Positions 1-7,423 of a DNA stretch of 23,006 nucleotides are shown in pieces; the first letter of the stretch is position 1, and every line of letters begins with the position of its first letter. This DNA comes from Gaiellasilicea sp035556515 (GTDB taxonomy: Bacteria > Actinomycetota > Thermoleophilia > Gaiellales > Gaiellaceae), in contig DATMEO010000181.1 of assembly GCA_035556515.1 (NCBI GenBank), positions 1-23,006 on the forward strand, written 5' to 3'. Made by a program: the position numbers and the translations under genes. The notes under the pieces were generated by a model, which saw only the letters and a program-made list of their open reading frames with translations, searched no databases and was not told the DNA's origin.

Positions 1-405
1 GACGAGGACGTGCTCCGCAAGCCCGGCCCGCTCTCGGCCGAGGAGCTCGAGCAGATCCGCAATCACCCCGACACGGGCGCCGAGCTCGCGGTCAACGCGC
101 TCGACGAGGAGCAGCTCGCCTGGATCCGTCATCACCACGAGCGCTGGGACGGAGCCGGCTATCCGAACGGCGCCGCCGGGGAGGCGATCCCGGGGGGTGC
201 GCGCCTGCTGGCGCTGGCCGAGGCCTGGGACGCGATGACGTCGTCGCGCGTCTACGGCGAGGCGCTGACGCTCGCCGAGGCGGTCGCCGAGTGCAAGCGG
301 GAGCGCGGCAAGCAGTTCGCGCCGGAAGCGGTCGATGCGCTGGACCGGCTCTGGGCGCTCGGCGCGCTCAGCGATGCCGACGTCCGCGCGACGACGGTCG
401 ACTAG
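1..405 (+). CDS. HD-GYP domain protein, 3' part only
   Basis: The gene runs in from the left edge, so only its last 134 codons are visible, in frame from base 1. They hold the second half of an HD-GYP domain: the segment HHHERWDGAGYPNG (about bases 133-174) is the family signature HHExxDGxGYP, followed by the helix pattern ARLLALAEAWDAMTSSRVY, which matches the usual 'ii.vaDayDALts.R.Y' stretch. HD-GYP domains are metal-dependent phosphodiesterases, mostly acting on cyclic di-GMP; some members act in other signalling contexts. The first HD residues and any receiver, GAF or PAS domain lie outside the window, so the input signal cannot be told. The stop TAG (403-405) overlaps the stop of the opposing serine hydrolase gene. 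GTG at 10 is an internal codon, not the start. Confidence 0.9.
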   Translation, partial: DEDVLRKPGPLSAEELEQIRNHPDTGAELAVNALDEEQLAWIRHHHERWDGAGYPNGAAGEAIPGGARLLALAEAWDAMTSSRVYGEALTLAEAVAECKRERGKQFAPEAVDALDRLWALGALSDADVRATTVD

Positions 406-1493
406 CCCGCGAAGCGGGCGAAGGCACTGAGAGCGACGCGGCCGGCGAGCTCGTCCGCTGCGTGCGTGTGCCACGTCATCACGCTGGCGACGAAAGCGCC
501 GCCCTCATAGGCGACGATGCCGTTGTCGTGCCTGGCGTTGGCCAGCCAGCCCGCCTTGTGCATCACGACAGGATTCGTGCCGAAGAAGCGGTCGAGCTTG
601 CCGCGATCGGTCACCTGGGCGAGCACCCAGAGGAGATATCGCGCTTCCGACCCGGAGACGCCGAGACGGAGCAGCGGCCCGCGTCCCGCGGCAGCGAGGT
701 AGACCGAGCGGGCGAGGCGGGCGAGGTCGGCGGCAGTCGTGTACTTGCCGACGCCGAACGCGGGCTGGATCTCGACCCGGACCGGGATCGGCGCTGCTGT
801 CGCCGCCGGGCGGCGGGCCGTCTCGTAGCCGCCGTACATCAGCGAGTCGTCGAGCCCGAGCGCGCGCATGGTCGCGTTCACGCGGTCCGAACCGGCCGAG
901 GTGGAGCCGGCGAGCCAGACCTCGAGCGCGTTCGCGGCGTCGTTGTCGGAGCTGACGAGCATCTTGCCGAGCAGCCGCGCCACCCGCGTGTACGGCTCAG
1001 GCTTGCGCTCGAGCTCCCGCAGGACCGTGACGGCGATCGCGAGCTTGAGCGTGGATCCGGCCGGGAAGCGGGCTTTCGCGTTCCAGGCGGCGCCGCGGCC
1101 GGTGCGCAGATCCTGGACGTAGATCCCGCTCGTGCCCCCGTGGCGCGCTGCCAGCGCGCGGATCGTGCGGCTCAGCGTTGCGTCGAGCCGCGGCGTCCGC
1201 ACGCGCGGATCGGAGTCGGGCGGCAGGCCGTAGACAGGCTCGACGACGCGCGTCGAGCGACGGTTGCGGCCGTCCACCGCCGTCACGCGAATGCTGGTCG
1301 GGCCGCCGTTCAGGCGCACGCGGAGCGAAAACGAACGGCCGCGCAGCGGCTCCTGGGCGGCGGCGTAGCGGCCGACGTGGACGATGATCTTCCTCGTCCC
1401 GAGCGGAGCCTCGCCGGAGACGAGCCCGAACGAGACCTCGCGCGGGGCGGGTGCGACGATGGCCGGAGGAGGAAGGGCCGGGGCGTCGAGCAT
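402..1493 (-). CDS. Serine hydrolase, class A beta-lactamase fold
   Basis: A 363-residue protein. Its C-terminal two thirds have the penicillin-recognising motifs in order: S-T-L-K at 147-150 (nucleophile and general base), S-D-N at 182-184 and K-A-G at 313-315 (in place of KTG). I do not see the class A omega-loop ExxLN glutamate, so true beta-lactamase activity is doubtful; a DD-peptidase-like or unknown hydrolase role is as likely. Residues about 15-90 look like a beta-rich, Ig-like front domain. The family normally works outside the membrane, yet no signal peptide is visible: the first residues are proline- and alanine-rich and not hydrophobic enough. The ATG at 1493 is only 6 bp from the divergent dinB start, so a longer N-terminus would run into dinB. 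The fold is well supported; substrate and exact start are not. Confidence 0.8.
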   Translation of the reverse strand: MLDAPALPPPAIVAPAPREVSFGLVSGEAPLGTRKIIVHVGRYAAAQEPLRGRSFSLRVRLNGGPTSIRVTAVDGRNRRSTRVVEPVYGLPPDSDPRVRTPRLDATLSRTIRALAARHGGTSGIYVQDLRTGRGAAWNAKARFPAGSTLKLAIAVTVLRELERKPEPYTRVARLLGKMLVSSDNDAANALEVWLAGSTSAGSDRVNATMRALGLDDSLMYGGYETARRPAATAAPIPVRVEIQPAFGVGKYTTAADLARLARSVYLAAAGRGPLLRLGVSGSEARYLLWVLAQVTDRGKLDRFFGTNPVVMHKAGWLANARHDNGIVAYEGGAFVASVMTWHTHAADELAGRVALSAFARFAG

Positions 1494-1499
1494 GATTCC

Positions 1500-2567
1500 A
1501 TGATGGCGATTCTCGCCCACCTCGACCTGGACGCGTTCTTCGCCGCCGTGGAGGAGCTCGAACAGCCGGAGCTGCGGCGGCAGCCGCTCGTCGTCGGCGG
1601 CGACCCGCACGGACGAGGCGTCGTCTCGACGGCGAACTACGTCGCGCGCAACTTCGGCATCCGCTCGGCGATGAGCTGCGCGGAGGCGCTGCGGCGGTGC
1701 CCGAACGCCGTCTTCGTCCGCCCGCGCCACTCGCTCTACCGCGAGTACTCGCAGGCCGTCTGGGCCTCGGTGCGCGAGGTCGTGCCGCGCGTCGAGCGGA
1801 CCGGCCTCGACGAGGGCTATCTCGATTTCACCGGGCTCGCGGCCGACTACTCGCGCGCCCGGGCGGTGGCCGGGGCCGTGCAGACCTCGGTGCGCGCGGC
1901 CACCAGCCTCTCCTGCTCGCTCGGGGTCGCCCCGACCAAGGTCGTCGCGAAGGTCGCATCCGACCGGCGCAAGCCGGGTGGGATCACGGTCGTCCCCGCC
2001 GGCTCCGAGGCGCAATTCCTGGCGCCCTTCGCGGTCCGGGCGCTGCCGGGGGTCGGGCCGCGCGCGGAGCAGCGCCTCGCCGCCGCCGGCGTGACGACCG
2101 TCGGCGAGCTGGCGACGCTCTCCGATCTCGACCTACGTGCCGTCCTCCCGGGCCAGGTCGGCCGGTTGCTTCGCGACCGCGCGAACGGCGTCGACCCCCG
2201 CGGCCTCGAGGGCACCGCCGAACGGATCTCGATCTCCGTCGAGGAGACGTTCGAGCGCGACCTGCACGACCGCGTGCTCCTGCACGCGGAGCTGAGGCGA
2301 ATGGCCGATCGGCTCGGCGCCCACCTCCGCCGGGACGGGCTCTCGGCGCGCACCGTGACGGCCAAGCTTCGCTACGGCGACTTCTCGATCCGCAGCCGCT
2401 CGACGAGCCTCGACGTCGGGATCGACGACGCAGAGCGGATCGGCGACCTGGCCTGCGCCCTGCTCGATCGCGGCCTGCGTGACCGGCCGGGCGCACTGCG
2501 GCTCGTCGGCGTCGGCCTCTCCGGCCTCTCGGATTACCGCCAGCTCAGCCTGGACGAGACGGGCTAG
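1500..2567 (+). CDS. dinB: DNA polymerase IV (Y-family)
   Basis: A translesion polymerase of about 355 residues, the usual DinB length. The N-terminus carries HLDLDAFFAAVE with metal-binding D9 and a Phe steric gate at 13. The second acidic pair is D104-E105 in GLDEGYLDFTG. The palm helix signature (SCSLGVAPTKVVAKVASDRRKPGG) follows, then two helix-hairpin-helix-like segments (LPGVGPRAEQRLAAAGV) and a little-finger domain. The C-terminus has Q-L-S-L-D, a plausible beta-clamp binding pentapeptide. Two consecutive ATG codons (1500, 1503) are both possible starts; neither has a clear ribosome binding site. The long open frame upstream of 1500 is a shadow of the opposite gene and lacks polymerase sequence. 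The 3' end overlaps the convergent ankyrin gene by 23 bp. Confidence 0.95.
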   Translation: MMAILAHLDLDAFFAAVEELEQPELRRQPLVVGGDPHGRGVVSTANYVARNFGIRSAMSCAEALRRCPNAVFVRPRHSLYREYSQAVWASVREVVPRVERTGLDEGYLDFTGLAADYSRARAVAGAVQTSVRAATSLSCSLGVAPTKVVAKVASDRRKPGGITVVPAGSEAQFLAPFAVRALPGVGPRAEQRLAAAGVTTVGELATLSDLDLRAVLPGQVGRLLRDRANGVDPRGLEGTAERISISVEETFERDLHDRVLLHAELRRMADRLGAHLRRDGLSARTVTAKLRYGDFSIRSRSTSLDVGIDDAERIGDLACALLDRGLRDRPGALRLVGVGLSGLSDYRQLSLDETG

Positions 2568-3117
2568 CGCCTGCCGCGAGCAGCGCCTCCGCGCTCTCTT
2601 CGTCGCCGTTCTGCTGTGCGGCGTCGAGAGCGGTGAAGCCGTCGGGCTGGCGCGCATTCGGGTCGGCGCCGGCCTCGAGTAGGAGCTTGACGATCCCGGG
2701 ATGGGCGCCCGCCGCGGCGCTGTGCAGCGGCATCACGACGATCGTCGGATTGCGGGAGACGACGTTGGCGTCCGCGCCGCGCTCGAGCAGGAGCTTCGCC
2801 GCGTCCTCCTGCCCGAAGAAGGCGGCGAGGTGGAGCGCCGTGAAGCCGTCGGCCGACCACGCAGTGGCGAGCCAGGGCTCCGCGTCGAGCAGCTCTTCGA
2901 GCCCGCGCGTCCGGCCGACCGCCGCGGCGTCGAACGCGTCAAGCGCGGGGTTCGCATCGAGGATCGGATCGACGAGGCTGGCCTGGCCGTTGTAGAGCGC
3001 GTAGAGGACGGGCGAGAGACCGTCCGCGTTGCGCTCGCTCGCGCTGTCGGGATCGCGCTCGAGCTCGTCCCGAAGCGCGTCCTCGTCGCCCGCGTCGATC
3101 GCCTCGAAGAGGCTCAT
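2545..3117 (-). CDS. Ankyrin-repeat protein
   Basis: A 190-residue protein made of ankyrin repeats. The clearest repeats are DGFTALHLAAFFGQEDAAKLL with its LLERGADANV turn, MPLHSAAAGAHPGIVKLLLEAGADPNA, and DGFTALDAAQQNGDEESAEALLAAGA; the first about 85 residues contain weaker repeats (DGLSPVLYALYNGQ...). There is no signal peptide, membrane segment or catalytic domain, so it probably acts in the cytoplasm as a protein-binding scaffold; the partner is unknown. Its ATG overlaps the stop of the upstream dimethylargininase-like gene in an ATGA (3114-3117), which implies translational coupling in one operon. That makes the enzyme, or something acting with it, a reasonable candidate partner, but this is inference. 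Confidence 0.88.
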   Translation of the reverse strand: MSLFEAIDAGDEDALRDELERDPDSASERNADGLSPVLYALYNGQASLVDPILDANPALDAFDAAAVGRTRGLEELLDAEPWLATAWSADGFTALHLAAFFGQEDAAKLLLERGADANVVSRNPTIVVMPLHSAAAGAHPGIVKLLLEAGADPNARQPDGFTALDAAQQNGDEESAEALLAAGASPSRPG

Positions 3118-3968
3118 CCGCGCAACACCGGCCGCGTCAGACACGTCGGCCCGCCGTCGCCCTTGCGGGAGATCTCGTCCCCCTTGTAGACGAGCACCTC
3201 GACGTCCGCGGCCTCCATCCGGCGCCGCGTCTCGTCGTTGCCCTCGAGCGCGAGTGCGAGCCGCGGCCCGAGCGCGAGCACGTTCGGGCCCATCGTCTCG
3301 AACTCGTCGTCCGGCACCTCGACGACCTCGATCCCGCGCTCCGCCAGCAGCTCCAGCAGCCGTACCGGTGCGAGCCGCGGATAGACGAGCGCGAGGTCGT
3401 CGTCGAGCGGCGAGATCAGGCTCATCAGGTGCATCACCTCCGCGCGGCCGTTCCAGTGCGGCAGATCGTACGAGAGCACCTCGGCGTCGGGGAAGGCGGC
3501 CTGGAGCTGCTCGACGCCGGAAGCGTTCGTGCGGTAACCGCGTCCGACGAGGAGCGTCTCGCGGTCGAGCCAGAGCGTGTCGCCGCCGTCGATCGTCCCC
3601 GGCGCCTCGACCCGCGCCGCGACCGGGACGCCGGCCCGCTCGAGGGTCGTTTCCAGGGCACCGGGCTCGCCGAGCCGGCCGTCCTTGCCGGGCCGGAGCA
3701 GCACCGCTCCGCGCTCGCCGACGAGGATCGGGTCGTAGGCGTAGATCGCGTCCGGGTTGCCTCGCTCCCCCTCGGCCACGATCACCTCGGCTCCCGCGCC
3801 CGTGAGGATCTCGCGCAGCGCCTCGTGCTCGGCCGCAGCCGCTCCAGCATCCGGCTCGGCGCGCCAGCCGTACTCGCGCCAATGCGCACCGTCGGCGGGC
3901 TGCGGCGGGCGCACGAGGACGCGCCTGAGCGGTGCGGTCATCGAGCGGGCGCCGTAGGTGCTCATCAT
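3114..3968 (-). CDS. Dimethylargininase/amidinotransferase-family hydrolase
   Basis: A 284-residue single-domain protein of the guanidine-modifying (pentein) superfamily, closest in feel to dimethylarginine dimethylaminohydrolases. Visible landmarks are the N-terminal strand RRVLVRPPQPADGAHWREYGW, the YAYDP segment, GTIDGGDTLWLDRETLLVGRGYRTN, a histidine in EVMHLMSLISPLDDD, and a C-terminal cysteine in GGPTCLTRP at the expected nucleophile position. These enzymes cleave methylated arginine or related guanidino compounds through a covalent Cys intermediate; citrulline- or arginine-hydrolysing relatives look alike, so the substrate is not settled. Two adjacent ATGs (3968, 3965) are possible starts. 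A TAGCGT -10-like box ends 9 nt upstream, giving an almost leaderless transcript. It is the first gene of an operon with the ankyrin protein. Confidence 0.85.
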   Translation of the reverse strand: MMSTYGARSMTAPLRRVLVRPPQPADGAHWREYGWRAEPDAGAAAAEHEALREILTGAGAEVIVAEGERGNPDAIYAYDPILVGERGAVLLRPGKDGRLGEPGALETTLERAGVPVAARVEAPGTIDGGDTLWLDRETLLVGRGYRTNASGVEQLQAAFPDAEVLSYDLPHWNGRAEVMHLMSLISPLDDDLALVYPRLAPVRLLELLAERGIEVVEVPDDEFETMGPNVLALGPRLALALEGNDETRRRMEAADVEVLVYKGDEISRKGDGGPTCLTRPVLRG

Positions 3969-3977
3969 GGGAGCCGA

Positions 3978-3983
3978 ACGCTA
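3978..3983 (-). promoter_or_regulatory. -10 box of the dimethylargininase-like operon
   Basis: On the minus strand TAGCGT fits the actinobacterial -10 consensus TANNNT. It lies 9 nt before the tandem ATGATG start at 3968/3965, and no Shine-Dalgarno sequence intervenes, so the message is probably leaderless or nearly so. No convincing -35 is seen. Confidence 0.45.
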
Positions 3984-4045
3984 GCTCACCGAGGAGAGAG
4001 CGCACACGTAGACGCGCGCGGCCACGGGACGGATGATGAGCCGCA

Positions 4046-4636
4046 ATGGCGCTCTACCACGAGGGCAACCGGGGCTTCCAGGACCGATTCGACACGCGCC
4101 GGCTGGCGGATCGGATCGAGGAGCGGATCGTGCACGACTCGATCGACGAGGGCGATCGCGCTTTCATCGAGGCGCGGGACATGTTCTTCCTCGCCACGGC
4201 CGACGCCGACGGCTCGCCGCAATGCTCGTACAAGGGCGGGGAGCCGGGCTTCGTGCGCGTGCTCGACGAGCAGACGATCGCCTTCCCGAGCTGGGACGGA
4301 AACGGGATGTACCTCTCGCTCGGCAACCTGGTCGAGAACGCGCGCGTCGGTCTGCTCTTCGTCGACTTCGACGGCCAGAAGAGACTGCGCCTGAACGGTC
4401 TCGCATCGATCGATCCGGACGACCCGCTCCTCGCCGAGTACCCGCGGGCGCAGTGCATCGTCCGGGTGCAGGCGACCGAGGTCTTCCCGAACTGCCCCCG
4501 CTACATCCACCGCCTCCAGCTCGTCGAGCGCTCGCGCTTCACGCCGCGTGCGGACTGCGAGCCGCCGGTGCCGGACTGGAAGCGCCGCGAATGGGCCCGC
4601 GACGTGCTCGCCGCCGGCGATCCGGCGAACGACTAG
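4046..4636 (+). CDS. Pyridoxamine 5'-phosphate oxidase-fold FMN/F420-binding protein
   Basis: A 196-residue protein of the PNPOx-like split-barrel family. The core runs from about residue 40: a helix (IDEGDRAFIEARDMFFLATADADGSPQCSYKGGEPGFVRVLDEQTIAFPSWDGNGMYLSLGNLVENARVGLLFVDFDGQKRLRLNG) with the family's strand pattern and the 'ANPRVGLLFID'-like motif. Such proteins bind FMN, heme or F420 and include many oxidoreductases of unknown substrate; the phosphate-binding residues of genuine PdxH are not obvious, so I do not assign vitamin B6 synthesis. The C-terminal part includes CPRYIHRLQLVERS, also typical of the pyridoxamine-oxidase-related subgroup. The ATG at 4046 is preceded by only a weak purine stretch. 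It converges on the TPR gene across a hairpin-rich gap. Confidence 0.85.
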   Translation: MALYHEGNRGFQDRFDTRRLADRIEERIVHDSIDEGDRAFIEARDMFFLATADADGSPQCSYKGGEPGFVRVLDEQTIAFPSWDGNGMYLSLGNLVENARVGLLFVDFDGQKRLRLNGLASIDPDDPLLAEYPRAQCIVRVQATEVFPNCPRYIHRLQLVERSRFTPRADCEPPVPDWKRREWARDVLAAGDPAND

Positions 4637-4638
4637 GA

Positions 4639-4691
4639 GGGTTTGGTGGAGTGGCGCTCGTCGGCGGCCCAGCCGCTATTTCGCCAAACCC
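4639..4691. terminator. Hairpin region between convergent genes, possible bidirectional terminator
   Basis: GGGTTTGG at 4639-4646 is exactly complementary to CCAAACCC at 4684-4691, and the enclosed segment contains GCGGC-CCA-GCCGC. It fills the 60-bp gap between two converging genes. There is no clean U tract, so this is a candidate rather than a textbook intrinsic terminator. Confidence 0.5.
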
Positions 4692-4696
4692 GACTA

Positions 4697-5500
4697 CTAG
4701 CTCGCGAGCCCGAGCTGCTGCGCCATGCGGTCGTGCTCGGGCGTGCCCGGCTCGAGGCGCTCGAGCGCGTCGTTCCAGGCTGCCCGCGCCTGTGCGTCGT
4801 GCCCCTGTCCGCGGTGGAGCGCGCCGAGGTTCGCGAGCACACGGCCGGCGCCATGGCTGTCCCCGAGCTCGGTCAGGAGCGCGACCGCCGTTTCGTAGGA
4901 GTCGAGCGCGCCGGCCTCGTCGCCGATCCGCGACTGGGTGAGGCCGAGCCCGTTCAGGGTCAGCGCAGTGCCGTGCGTGTCTCCGTGCTTTCGGAAGATC
5001 GCGAGCGCCTGCTCGCTCAGCTCGAGCGCTTCGCCGAGCCGCTCCTCGGAGCGCAGCACCGCCGCCTGCTCGTTCAGCCGCAGCGCTTCTCGGCGGCTCG
5101 GCTCGGCCGGCCGAGCGGCTCGTTTCGCGCCGAGCTCCCGGCGCAGCTCCTGCCCGCGTGACTCGACCGCTGAGACCGCGGCGCCTCCGGCTGCGAGCGC
5201 GCGCCGCGAGCTGCTCGCGGCCCGCTGTCGCGCCGCCGACCCACGGCGTCCCGCAGCCTCGCCCTTGCCGGCCCAGTCGATCCGGCCGACTCGGGCAGAC
5301 GCTCCGCCGGTCGCATCGCGGAGCGCGGAGACGAGCGCACGGCCCCGGAGCGCGGCGGCGGCGATGACAAGCAGCGCGCCCACGACGAGGACGACGAACA
5401 GAAGCGTGAAGCCGATCGCGACGAGCAATGCCGCCCACAACAGGCCGATCGCTGCGAGCGCGGCCAGTCGTCGTTCGTTCTGCGAGAGCTCTCGCGACAT
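4697..5500 (-). CDS. Membrane-anchored tetratricopeptide-repeat protein
   Basis: A 267-residue protein with three parts. Residues about 12-50 are two adjoining hydrophobic segments (LAALAAIGLLWAALLVAIG and FTLLFVVLVVGALLVIAAAA) that form a membrane hairpin or anchor. Residues about 55-140 are a basic, alanine-rich, low-complexity linker. From about residue 140 there are TPR units, clearest in AVLRSEERLGEALELSEQALAIFRKHGD, ALTLNGLGLTQSRIGDEAGALDSYETAVALLTELGD and RVLANLGALHRGQGHDAQARAAWNDAL. TPRs are protein-docking helices, so this is likely a cytoplasmic-face scaffold; the partner is unknown. The ATG at 5500 has a purine-rich AGGGGGAA upstream. It lies 77 bp after the aminotransferase and may be cotranscribed with it or have its own promoter. 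Confidence 0.8.
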   Translation of the reverse strand: MSRELSQNERRLAALAAIGLLWAALLVAIGFTLLFVVLVVGALLVIAAAALRGRALVSALRDATGGASARVGRIDWAGKGEAAGRRGSAARQRAASSSRRALAAGGAAVSAVESRGQELRRELGAKRAARPAEPSRREALRLNEQAAVLRSEERLGEALELSEQALAIFRKHGDTHGTALTLNGLGLTQSRIGDEAGALDSYETAVALLTELGDSHGAGRVLANLGALHRGQGHDAQARAAWNDALERLEPGTPEHDRMAQQLGLAS

Positions 5501-5577
5501 CGTGGGTTCCCCCTTCCGGACGGCCTCCAGCCGTACCTCTTCGCGCCGCCGGACGACGCTCCTGCGCAACGGAAAGG

Positions 5578-6687
5578 CTAGAGGATCAGTCGCCGGTTTC
5601 GCGCCAGTGCCGCGAGCACCGCGTCGACGTCGTCGTCGGTGTTGTAGAGGTGGAGCGACACGCGAAGGCTCGAGTCCCGTTCCGAGACGACGATGGCGTC
5701 GGCCGCGAGCGCCGCCACGAGCGCCGGGGCGTCGGTGGAGCGGATGCAAACGAGCGGCCCGCGCGGCGGCGACGCGACGGTCGCCCCGAGCTCCTCGAGC
5801 CCGGCGAGGAGCCGCTCGACGAGGCCGCGGACATGCTCCTGAATCGCGGGGACCCCCGCGGCCGCGATCAGACCGACTCCCGCGACGCCGGCGTAGATGT
5901 TCGGCACGGGTGGCGTGCCCGCGTCGAAGCGGCGGGCGCTCCGGTGCGGCCGGTAACGCTCGATCTGCATGTCGAAGACGTTCTCGTCCGCGAACCAGCC
6001 GGTCTGAACGGGGACGAGCTCCTCGACGAGCCCCGGCCGGAGCGCCATGAACGCGAGCCCGGCCGAAGCGAGCAGGTACTTGACCGTGCCGCCGACGACG
6101 ACGTCGCCTGCCTTCGCGGCGTCGACCGGGATCGCGCCGATCCCCTGGTAGCCGTCCACGAGCATCAGCGCGCCGTGCTCGCGTGCGATCCCGTAGATCG
6201 ACTCGACGTCGTGGACGGCGCCGGTCCGGTAAGAGACGAGGGTGGACGCGACGAGGGCCGTGCGCTCGTCGATCGCGGCGGCGTAGGCCTCGGGGTGCGG
6301 CTCGACCTGGACGACCTCCGCGCCACGCAGTTCCTGCGCATGCGCAATCTGACCGATCGTCGGGAACTCGTTCTCGGAGATGACGATCCGGTTGCGGCCG
6401 CCGCGGAACTGGAGCGCAGAGATGAGCCCGCTGACGGCAGCGGAGACGGAGGTCTGGATCGCGACGTCGTCGGGGGCTGCGCCGAGCAGCCCGGCAAACG
6501 CGGTCCGCGCCGACTCGGAGCGCTCGACCCAGTGCTCCCACTCGGCGCCGTTCTCGTCCCAGCCGTCGAGGTACTCCTCGTAGGCGGCCCGCACCGTGTC
6601 CGAGAGCGCTCCCTGCGAGCAGGAGTTGACGTAGACCTTGTCGCGGAAGACCGGGAACCGCGGGCGGATCGCCTCGCCGACGCTCAC
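5578..6687 (-). CDS. Class V-fold PLP-dependent aminotransferase/lyase
   Basis: A protein of about 369 residues with the aspartate-aminotransferase fold, class V branch (cysteine desulfurase / isopenicillin-epimerase-like). Visible residues are the N-terminal substrate loop FRDKVYVNSCSQGAL, the cofactor aspartate D178 in MLVDGYQGIGAIPVD, and the Schiff-base lysine K203 in VVVGGTVKYLLASAG. The reaction cannot be named from sequence: the branch includes desulfurases, kynureninase-like lyases and true aminotransferases. I chose GTG at 6687, 1 nt after the LivF stop, because residues before it lack family character; TTG at 6699 is an alternative. It closes the transporter operon, so it may process the imported compound, such as an amino acid. 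Confidence 0.82.
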   Translation of the reverse strand: MSVGEAIRPRFPVFRDKVYVNSCSQGALSDTVRAAYEEYLDGWDENGAEWEHWVERSESARTAFAGLLGAAPDDVAIQTSVSAAVSGLISALQFRGGRNRIVISENEFPTIGQIAHAQELRGAEVVQVEPHPEAYAAAIDERTALVASTLVSYRTGAVHDVESIYGIAREHGALMLVDGYQGIGAIPVDAAKAGDVVVGGTVKYLLASAGLAFMALRPGLVEELVPVQTGWFADENVFDMQIERYRPHRSARRFDAGTPPVPNIYAGVAGVGLIAAAGVPAIQEHVRGLVERLLAGLEELGATVASPPRGPLVCIRSTDAPALVAALAADAIVVSERDSSLRVSLHLYNTDDDVDAVLAALARNRRLIL

Positions 6688-6688
6688 C

Positions 6689-7423
6689 TCAACGGCCAAG
6701 GTATGCCTTGCGCAGATCCTCGTCCTCGAGCAGGTCCTTCGCCTTCCCCTCGAGCACGACGCGGCCGGTCGAGAGGACATAGCCGCGGTCGGCGATCGAG
6801 AGCGCCATGTTCGCGTTCTGCTCGACGACGAGCATCGCGACGCCGGACTCGTGCACTTGCCGGATGATCTCGAAGCTGCGCTCGACGAGGATCGGCGCCA
6901 GCCCCATCGAGGGCTCGTCCATCAGCAGCAGCTTCGGATGGCTCATCAGCGCACGGCCCATCGCCACCATCTGCTGCTCGCCCCCCGAGAGCGTCCCTGC
7001 CAGCTGCGAGCGCCGCTCGTAGACGAGCGGGAAGAGCGAGTAGACCCGCTCGAAGTCGTCCTTGCGACCCTTGCCGTCGCGGTTCAGATACGCGCCCAGC
7101 TCCAGGTTCTCGAGCACCGTCATCGGCCCGAAGAGCCGCCGGTTTTCGGGCACGATCGCCATCCCGCGGCCGATCCGGTGGCTCGTCGAGCGACCGGTGA
7201 CGTCTTCCCCGTCGAAAGTGACGGTGCCCGTCGTCGGCCGCACGATCCCGAGGATCGTCTTCAGCGTCGTCGACTTCCCGGATGCGTTCCCGCCGAGCAG
7301 CGAGACCAGCTCTCCGGCGCCGACCTCGATCTCGACGTCCTGGAGGATGTGAATCAGGCCGTAGGAGGTGTTGATCCCGGAGAGGCGGAGCAGCGGCTCG
7401 TGGTTTCCGGACTGCTCGCTCAC
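6689..7423 (-). CDS. livF: LivF-type ABC transporter ATPase
   Basis: A 244-residue ATPase of the branched-chain/hydrophobic amino acid (HAAT) import family. It has Walker A GGNASGKST, Q-loop region IVPENRRLFGPMTVLENL, ABC signature LSGGEQQ, Walker B LLLMDEPSMGL, and VEQNA in place of the H-loop histidine, which is typical of LivF as opposed to LivG. LivF pairs with LivG to drive uptake through LivH and LivM. The start is GTG at 7423 and overlaps the LivG stop in GTGA, which implies coupled translation. It is followed immediately by the class V PLP enzyme. The substrate is set by the binding proteins, so 'branched-chain amino acid' is a family label, not a proven specificity. Confidence 0.95.
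   Translation of the reverse strand: MSEQSGNHEPLLRLSGINTSYGLIHILQDVEIEVGAGELVSLLGGNASGKSTTLKTILGIVRPTTGTVTFDGEDVTGRSTSHRIGRGMAIVPENRRLFGPMTVLENLELGAYLNRDGKGRKDDFERVYSLFPLVYERRSQLAGTLSGGEQQMVAMGRALMSHPKLLLMDEPSMGLAPILVERSFEIIRQVHESGVAMLVVEQNANMALSIADRGYVLSTGRVVLEGKAKDLLEDEDLRKAYLGR

Noticed and set aside
291..1499. Long N-terminal extension of the DNA polymerase IV open frame
   Set aside because: The 403 extra residues are Arg/Ala-rich with no family character; they are the antisense shadow of the serine hydrolase gene.
1487..1505. Symmetric CATGAT/CATCAT boxes as a divergent promoter between the serine hydrolase and dinB
   Set aside because: Each lies 6 nt from a start codon, but neither has the TA that starts a TANNNT -10 box, so the evidence is too weak to list.
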